Position numbers and translations under genes: made by a program. Shown here one piece after another: positions 57,301 through 64,000 of a stretch of 64,000 nucleotides of DNA. How positions within the stretch are numbered: the stretch's first letter is position 1; each line of letters starts with the position of its first letter. The notes under the pieces were generated by a model that searched no databases, was not told where the DNA came from, and worked only from the letters and a program-made list of their open reading frames with translations. The stretch is taken from NCBI GenBank assembly GCA_001600455.1, contig BCKC01000008.1, forward strand, positions 1,461,345-1,525,344. Direction: 5' to 3'. The DNA comes from Endocalyx cinctus. Lineage: Eukaryota; Ascomycota; Sordariomycetes; Amphisphaeriales; Apiosporaceae.

Positions 57301-60300
57301 ATGGTAGCCTCCTATCTACCAGCAGTCATTGCCTATGGCTGTCTGACTGGCCTGGGCTTGGGTATTGAAACCGAATTGGCAGGCTTCAGTGTCCAAATCG
57401 CCCAGCTGGATCCGACCAGCGTACCAGATTTCGACAATGAAGAGGTCAAAGAAGCCTCCCTGCAAGAATTCACTTCTTCAAATGAGAGAATGCCTGCCTC
57501 CTTATTTAGTGCCTGTCCTGCCGCGTGCCAAGACTCCAAGTCAAAGGAGGACTGGTTTCTCTTCCCCGAAACCTCTCGGCTGGCCCAGTGCAATGAGACA
57601 ATGTTACTCGATTTTGCTGTCAGTACCGATGTTCAAGACTACGGCAAGTATATTACAAGAGCTTGTACAGCCGATTACGGAGCTCCCGAGAAGAGAATCC
57701 AAAACGTCGAGATAGCTTCGGTCTGTTCGACACGAAATACTGTCCAGACCGAGGTTTCTATTCAGATAGCCCATGTATCATCAGGCCTGACCGACAGACT
57801 CTCGAGTCAAGGCATAGTTGCCGCAGGTAAACAGATCGATGGTTATCTTCCCTCATTACCCGTTAACTGCAATAAGAGCACCATCTCCTTCAGCTATTCC
57901 GGGGGATCCATCGTCGGTCTCTACTCCGGCGCTGAAGCTCACCAGCAAGGAGTTACCGCTCAAGTTCTCGGGGCGTTTCTAGACTACGTACTGGAAAACG
58001 ACACCCCAGAGAACGTCGTCGTACAGCTCTGCGAATCTGACGGCCGCGGGGCCGATTACGCTATCGGTATTGCGGCCACCGCATCCGAAGACCTTTCCTT
58101 TGTTCAGGGAGCCGTCAAGGCCTGGTCTGAAGGCAAATGTGTGCCTGGAGTGGAGACGACCGATACGCTGACCAAAATCACGCTCAATATCCCGGATATT
58201 GATCCTGATTTTGACGAATCCGTGCGTTCTAACTCCACGCGGCGCTCCCTAAACGCCAAGACGCCGAGCTTTCGAGTCGCAGCCCGCGCCGATTGCAAAA
58301 CTACCAAAGTCGAAGAGAATGACGGCTGCTACGCGGTAGCCGACCGATGTGGAATCTCACAGGACGACCTGAAGAAGTATAATTCTCGGGACAACTTCTG
58401 TAACACACTTGTGGTTGGCGAAACTGTCTGCTGCTCCTCGGGGACACTTCCGGATACTTCTTTACCTCCCAACGAAGATGGAACCTGCCAGACACGCAAG
58501 GTCGAGTACCTAGACTCTTGCGCTTCTCTAGCTGCCAAATGTGGCGTATCTGCAGCTGATTTCACCAAGTATAACCCGGGTAGCAATTTTTGTTCGACCT
58601 TGGTGCCAGGCCAGGCCGTATGCTGTGGCAAGGGTGATCTCCCAGATTTGAGACCAAAACCGAACGAAGACGGATCATGGTGAGTGCCAAAAGATATTCC
58701 TAACCCATTAGTATATTTCTTCTCCTGTTATCTTAAGAATACCTGCTAACTTAAACCCAGTATGTATAACCACACGCACTTTCATTATTAATGCCGTACA
58801 TGGTACTGAGTGATAATGGAACTAGCTAACGCGGGCTGATTTTCCCCTACTAGGCTTCGTATACACGGTACAACAGGATGATAGTTGCTCGTATATTGCT
58901 GCTGCTAACGGTCTTACCGTTGACGAAATTGAAGACTTGAACAAACAGACGTGGGGTTGGAATGGTTGCAAATTGCTTTGGTCCGGTATCAGCATGTGCC
59001 TCAGCGAAGGAGACCCGCCGATGCCTGCCCCCGTCGCCGTAAGTTTGCCAGTATTTCCGGAAATTTATCTCTTAGACGATCTTTAAGCTGACTAGAAGAC
59101 CAGAATGCCGTCTGTGGCCCGACAGTAAGTGGAATTCATTTGTTTGTCACGACGTAACTGCGCTCGACTGACCCTCGTCTAGGTTCCCGGGACTGAAAAA
59201 CCGACGAACGGCACCGACCTTGCCGACCTCAATCCCTGCCCTCTGAAGGTCTGCTGTAACATCTGGGGCCAGTGTGGAACGACGAAAGAGTTCTGTACTA
59301 TTTCAGAGTCGGAGACCGGTGCGCCTGGTACATCTGCACCGGGAGAAAACGGGTGTAAGTTATTAATAAAATCTTTCTGTCTATTTGCTTTTCGCTTTCG
59401 TATAATCTAACTTTGTGTTTAGGCATCGCCAATTGTGGGATGGACATTATCATAAGCGACCCACCCGCGAGCAAGATCAAAGTCGCCTACTTCGAAGCTT
59501 GGAACTTCGAACGGTCTTGTTTGAACATGCATGTGTCCAGCATTGATACCGACACGTTTACGCATATTCACTTCGCTTTTGCCGATCTCACGCCTGATTT
59601 TCAGGTGGATATCAGTAAAGTAGAGGAGCAATTCGAGTACTTTAAGCAGATGACGGGCGTTCGCAAGATTATCTCTTTCGGCGGCTGGGCCTTCAGTACC
59701 GAACCTGGCACTTACAGGATCATGCGAGATGCGGTCAAGTATGAGAACAGAAACACCTTCGTGACCAATGTTGCGAGTTTCATCGATGAGCATGGGCTTG
59801 ATGGAGTCGACTTAGACTGGGAGTATCCGGCCGTGAGTAATAACCTAAGCCAAAATAAGTTCAGGTAATTTGCCTTTGCAGCTGACACTTTTCCCAGGCC
59901 CCCGATATTCCAGGTGTCCCCCCAAGCGGCGACCCCGACGAGGGACTGGACTATTATATAACATTGGTACTTATGAAGGCCGTGTTGATTAAGTCTTCCA
60001 AGACCGTATCTTTTGCCGCGCCATCATCATTCTGGTATTTGAAAGCGTACCCAATCGAGGCGATGGGCGCATTGCTCGACTATATTATTTATATGACGTA
60101 CGATTTGCACGGGCAATGGGACTACGACAACCAATGGACGTCTCCGGGTTGCCCCAACGGTAACTGTTTACGATCTCACGTCAACCTTACCGAGACGCTA
60201 AACTCGCTGTCAATGATCACCAAGGCGGGTGTCAGATCGAATAAGGTCGTCGTAGGCGTTACAAGTTACGGGCGATCTTTTAAGATGTCTACTCCTGGCT

Positions 60301-61939
60301 GCACGGGCCCCAGCTGCACTTTCACAGGTAGCTCAACCGTATCCAACGCTTTCCCGGGAGAGTGCACGAAGACTTCTGGTTACATCTCAAACGCCGAGAT
60401 TTCAGACATCTTGGCCTCGAACCCTAGCGCCAAGGCGTGGAAGGACGATTCGCAGTCGGACATTGTCGTGTTTAACGACACGGAATGGGTTGCTTATATG
60501 ACGGACACATCCAAGTCATCACGCGAGTTGTTGTACACTCTCTTGAATTTTGCCGGGACGACGGACTGGGCTGTAGACTTGGCGCATTGGACAAAGTATG
60601 TGCGATATGCCCCGGAAGCCGATTCGTAGAGAGCTGATGACTAACTTTTTTTTTTCATAGTGATGATCCCGTGCCAGAAAACGAAGATGATCCTACCTAC
60701 GGCGGGGACTGGGAATACATTATCGTGCCTAAGGACCTGTCGGCATGTACGTCCAAATATCGGACATTGGATCAACTTGAAAAGGATGCCGACCGCATTC
60801 CTTCTCATTGTATGGATAAATACCTGGTGGACGTCGAGGTGGCTATCCTCGAGGATTCGCTAAACTCGTACGACAGTCTGATCAAAGGCGGTTACGACAA
60901 GAAGTTCAACACATATTCTAGATACCTCAAGGATCAGGTCCCATATCAGCTTAGCCGTTATATGTCTAAGGCGAAGGATACCACCTTCTTTGAATGTACA
61001 GAGTCGAAGAACGTCATATGCTGCTCGGACTGCTCGTCGGCGTACGGATGCGCAAACCCCGACAACCCGTGTGTCGGCGGGTCTGACTGCAAGTCAGGCA
61101 AGCAAGACGTACCGGCCGAGTGTCCAACTATACTTTCCGACCCTTACGAGACCAACTTCGCCAAGTATACCCCCAAAATCACGTATAAGCTGGTGGACGA
61201 GGACGGCTTCTACAAAGACGTCGCCGAGAAGGAGGGTATCGACAAGGAGTGGATTAAGTTTGACCGCAGGAGGGTCATGATCCACAACGGCTGCCAGTAT
61301 GCCGGGGAAAAAGTAAAAGAGTGCCAAGAACAAAACGACGGGTTCTGGTACAATTATCCCCAAGCTGCCGACGATATCGAAATTCCCAACCCCAAGGGCA
61401 TCGTCGGGGAGAAGTACAACGAGATGCGCAAGCTCGTGGACAGACTCAAGGCAGGCAACGACGATGCCGAGTACGGGATCACGTCGCGGGCCGACATCGT
61501 TGATGCCGGATCGATGCCGGTTCTCATGCTCCAGTTCGCGGTCCAGAGCATGGATAAGGTCGTCGAGACGGCCAACGAGATCATTGAGCAGGAACGAAAA
61601 GAGATGATTCTCAACTTTATCATGGGATTCCTCATGTTCGTCCCCTTCGTCGGTGAGGCCGCCGGCGCTCTGGGTCTGACAACCCTCCGCGTTATCTTAA
61701 ATATCGGAACGGAACTTGCTTCCCTCGGCGTCAGCATCTACGAGGTCGTAGACGACCCCGATAACGCCGGCGCAGCCATCGCGGGTATGTTGCTAGGCGC
61801 CAATATCCGGCCCTTTAAGGAGGCGGCGCAAGCGAGGCGGAATATGCCCTCTGCCGAGAAGAACAAGTTGGGCGGCGTCAAAGACGGACTAGATCAGATT
61901 GATAAAATTAGGGTAACCCGATGCAACATCAAGTCTTGA
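57301..61939 (+). CDS. LysM-CBM18-GH18 chitinase (subgroup C, killer-toxin-chitinase-like), with a one-base frame conflict at intron 1
   Basis: Proposed exons: 57301..58679, 58854..59038, 59104..59124, 59183..59354, 59423..59832, 59898..60595, 60661..61939 (about 1,380 residues). The start ATG (57301) is uncertain. Order: N-terminal region as in subgroup C chitinases (CPAACQ, then ARCNETMLLDF-like); two LysM modules (~350-455) and a third in exon 2; a CBM18 chitin-binding module (NPCPLKVCCNIWGQCG) in exon 4; then GH18 with SFGGW, DGVDLDWE (59800-59823, catalytic Glu present) and MTYDLHGQWD; then a ~420-residue C-terminal part with a Cys-rich patch and a hydrophobic stretch. Exon 3 is a 21-bp micro-exon. 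Exons 2-7 join cleanly. At intron 1 the best donor (GTGAGT, 58680) and only good acceptor (58852-58853) leave one base too many, so canonical splicing runs into a stop soon after. This is either a frameshift, a sequencing error or a missed splice form. Confidence 0.85.
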
Positions 61940-63004
61940 TCTAAGAAGCAGAATATCTCGGGGTTAGCACTGATATTACGCTTTACGCGTTCGGCGAAAC
62001 GTTGCGACGATATGCGACCGTGCGCATCGAGGGTGGAGGTTTATAATTCAACCGCTATGTTAAACTATTAATTATTAGTTAATGAAACAAAACAAGACAC
62101 ACGAGCGAGGTTGTTGTGTTTCCTGTGAAACTTTGTATTCTTCAGTAAGCTACAGTATTCTCAGGTCAGACGCAAACTCCGAGTTGATCCCTAGTTCGGT
62201 GATGCTCGTATCAAAGGCTCTCGGGCGCATAAGGAATTCTGTTTCTTATGGAACAAGCGAGGAAAATATGAATTGCATTTTTTACAATTGAGGTTGAGGA
62301 AATAAGATGGTCCGTAAAAGATCTATATAAGCCTCATCTTGTATCGTCATGGCTGCCTAGATAGGGTCCGTAGTCCATATTGCGTGTTCAGTACTAAAGA
62401 AACAGCTAACAACCTATTATAATATTATCTTGGGAGTTGCACACCCAAATCAGGGCGTTTGACTACGTTGCAAACAAGCTTCTCATAGTAAACTTGTCGA
62501 TAGGCTTCTCCGCATAACGCTTTCCGCTGACTTATCTCTTCTCTTTCTTCGTCTTTTTATGTGCCTTTCTGCCTTTCTTTTTCTTCTCTTCATGTTCCGC
62601 CGCAACAAGGATCATGAAAATCCTTGGCATTTGCCTGCTGGCATTTTCTCGTTAGGGGGACCAGGCACGGGGATGCCGATGCCAATCGTCGCACAAAAGG
62701 GATGCTCGATGAGGCTGCATTAACGAAATGGGGTATTGAAATGCAGTCCAGAAAAGGGAAACTCAAACCCCAACTCCATCGAAACCAGTCGAAGTCCTCG
62801 TGAAGGGGGGAAAACAAAGGAGATAAAAAAAGAAAGAAAAGACAAATGGCAATCATACCAAACGCCATACGCAATTAGGGAGCACGCGGTTGCTGTGTAA
62901 AAGGAAAAATAAATGAACAGGGGTATTCAAATACTAGAGGGTTAATTCTACAAAATTTGATCTCCCCATCCACATCGTTGGTGAATGGTGGGTTGTGGTG
63001 AAAT
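61940..63004. other. Intergenic region between convergent genes
   Basis: 3' flanks of the chitinase and of the Red1-like gene. No gene recognised. A CT-rich tract lies at 62531-62590. Confidence 0.6.
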
Positions 63005-64000
63005 CTACGATATCGTCTGGCGGTCACCAGAGTCGAGAGGTAGTACTTTGGACTTATCCTGAAGAAAATCTTGCCTGTACTTGATGATGGCCCTAGTGAT
63101 TGGATCAAAATCCTTTATCTTGTTGGTCTTGAGCCCGTTAAGCACTTTTTTGAGGCCTTCGATAAATCGGAATCGATCTTCTCCCGAGAACATATCTGCG
63201 CAACCTAGCTGTGTAATAGTCTCGGTTTCTAAAATGGAAAAATAATGGAGTCAGTCATCCAAGGGGGGGATTTGAAATAACAGAATACAGATGCAAACGA
63301 CTTGAAACCAGTCTCTTTCAACACTCACCCGATAGAACCATGTTCTCAAAATGCTGGAATTCGCAAGCATTACCGTCAGGACACGGTTCTCCAGAAATAT
63401 TTTGTGGGCACATTGGCCGCATTGGGTCGATTCTGGCGTTGTAAGTCATCGACTTCAGACCGCCAGGGACCTCGCTAAAGTAATTCGGGTGGAACCGATA
63501 CGCGCGAAAATAGGCAAGAGGGCTATGATAAGACATTGCATCACCTGCGGAAACAGGAACATCGTGTCCATCCTGCAGCTCGGTTAGCGAGACGTCCTCC
63601 AAGGACGAATTGTCTTGTACTTCTCCGCTAGGCTCCTTGGGTTCAGTGATGACCGGTAACTCGGCTGTGTGAATCGGGTTCGGCTCGTCCAGGACTTCAT
63701 CGTTAACCTGTTTTCTTGTAAGTGCTATGTCCCTCACAGTGAAGATATGCTTAAATCAGTACTTCTCGATCTCCGTTGGTGAAAGTGCTAATGTCATTAA
63801 CATTAGATATTTGGGCAGGCGAGGGCTCGTATGAATCCTCATCGTTTTGCGACGATTCAGCAGACGTCTGCATCGAAATGTCCGAGTCTGTTGAATCTGC
63901 TTCTGAACCTTCGGAGTCCTCCTCAGGCACCCCCGATACCGTGTCTTGTGTAGCATCAGCTGTCTCGGATAGCTCCTGAACAACGGATTCCGCGGATCCT
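63005..64000 (-). CDS. Red1-like protein, C-terminal zf-C3H1-type zinc finger, 5' part beyond the window
   Basis: The gene enters from the window end. Visible exons: 64000..63763 (partial), 63707..63329 and 63228..63005, with introns of 55 and 101 bp (GTACTG/CAG, GTGAGT/TAG; phases 0 and 1). The first part is acidic and Ser/Thr-rich, probably disordered. The second exon carries SPLAYFRAYRFHPNY, then a CCCH-like finger, MCPQNISGEPCPDGNACEFQHF. The last exon is helical (QLGCADMFSGEDRFRFIEGL) and ends near LPLDSGDRQTIS. This order matches the C-terminal zf-C3H1 region of fission yeast Red1, a core of the MTREC/NURS complex that directs meiotic and unstable RNAs to the nuclear exosome. The family call rests on the finger and its flanks; the N-terminal part that would confirm it is outside the window. 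Confidence 0.8.

Noticed and set aside
1..64000. CRISPR arrays, bacterial operons, prophage
   Set aside because: Nothing of the kind; the window is a eukaryotic, intron-bearing fungal sequence.

Overview
The window is a piece of a filamentous ascomycete nuclear genome (Pezizomycotina, probably Sordariomycetes). The evidence is short GT-AG introns of about 55-280 bp, long AT-rich intergenic stretches with homopolymer runs, and fungus-specific families: a Rom2-type Rho1 GEF, a HAM1-type protein, a 2EXR protein, LysM and WSC secreted proteins, and a LysM/CBM18/GH18 chitinase. Bases 34855-35786 are an assembly gap of Ns. I could not fix the genus.

Layout. 0-7 kb: a mitochondrial GTPase Mtg1 (minus, cut by the window start), a BTB/POZ-like protein and a SnoaL-like protein. 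7-13.5 kb: gene-poor, with one possible small three-exon gene (7475-7996, minus) and one weak coding stretch (10658-10888). 13.5-23.6 kb: a conserved fungal protein of unknown function, a 96-residue protein, and a 1,723-residue Rho1 GEF. 23.6-28.4 kb: a second gene-poor stretch with short dispersed repeats. 28.4-38.5 kb: Cu/Zn superoxide dismutase, Tudor-SN, a TA-flanked MITE-like element, the gap, transaldolase (5' exon lost in the gap) and the cytochrome oxidase assembly factor Pet191. 38.5-41.4 kb: empty. 41.4-50 kb: a membrane-anchored steryl-ester-hydrolase-like lipase, a HAM1-type protein, a metallophosphoesterase and a 2EXR protein. 51-62 kb: the accessory region, with a four-module LysM protein, a LysM+WSC protein, an unrecognised secreted protein and a large killer-toxin-like chitinase. 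63-64 kb: a Red1-like zinc-finger protein cut by the window end.

Function. Most genes are unrelated housekeeping genes in ordinary fungal order. The one functional neighbourhood is 51-62 kb. There three consecutive secreted minus-strand genes lie beside a divergently transcribed chitinase carrying LysM and chitin-binding modules. This resembles known fungal subgroup C chitinase/LysM clusters, which share architecture with yeast killer-toxin chitinase subunits. The chitinase reading frame carries a one-base inconsistency at its first intron, so it is either broken or mis-sequenced. The unrecognised 301-residue secreted protein is the most interesting unknown in the window.
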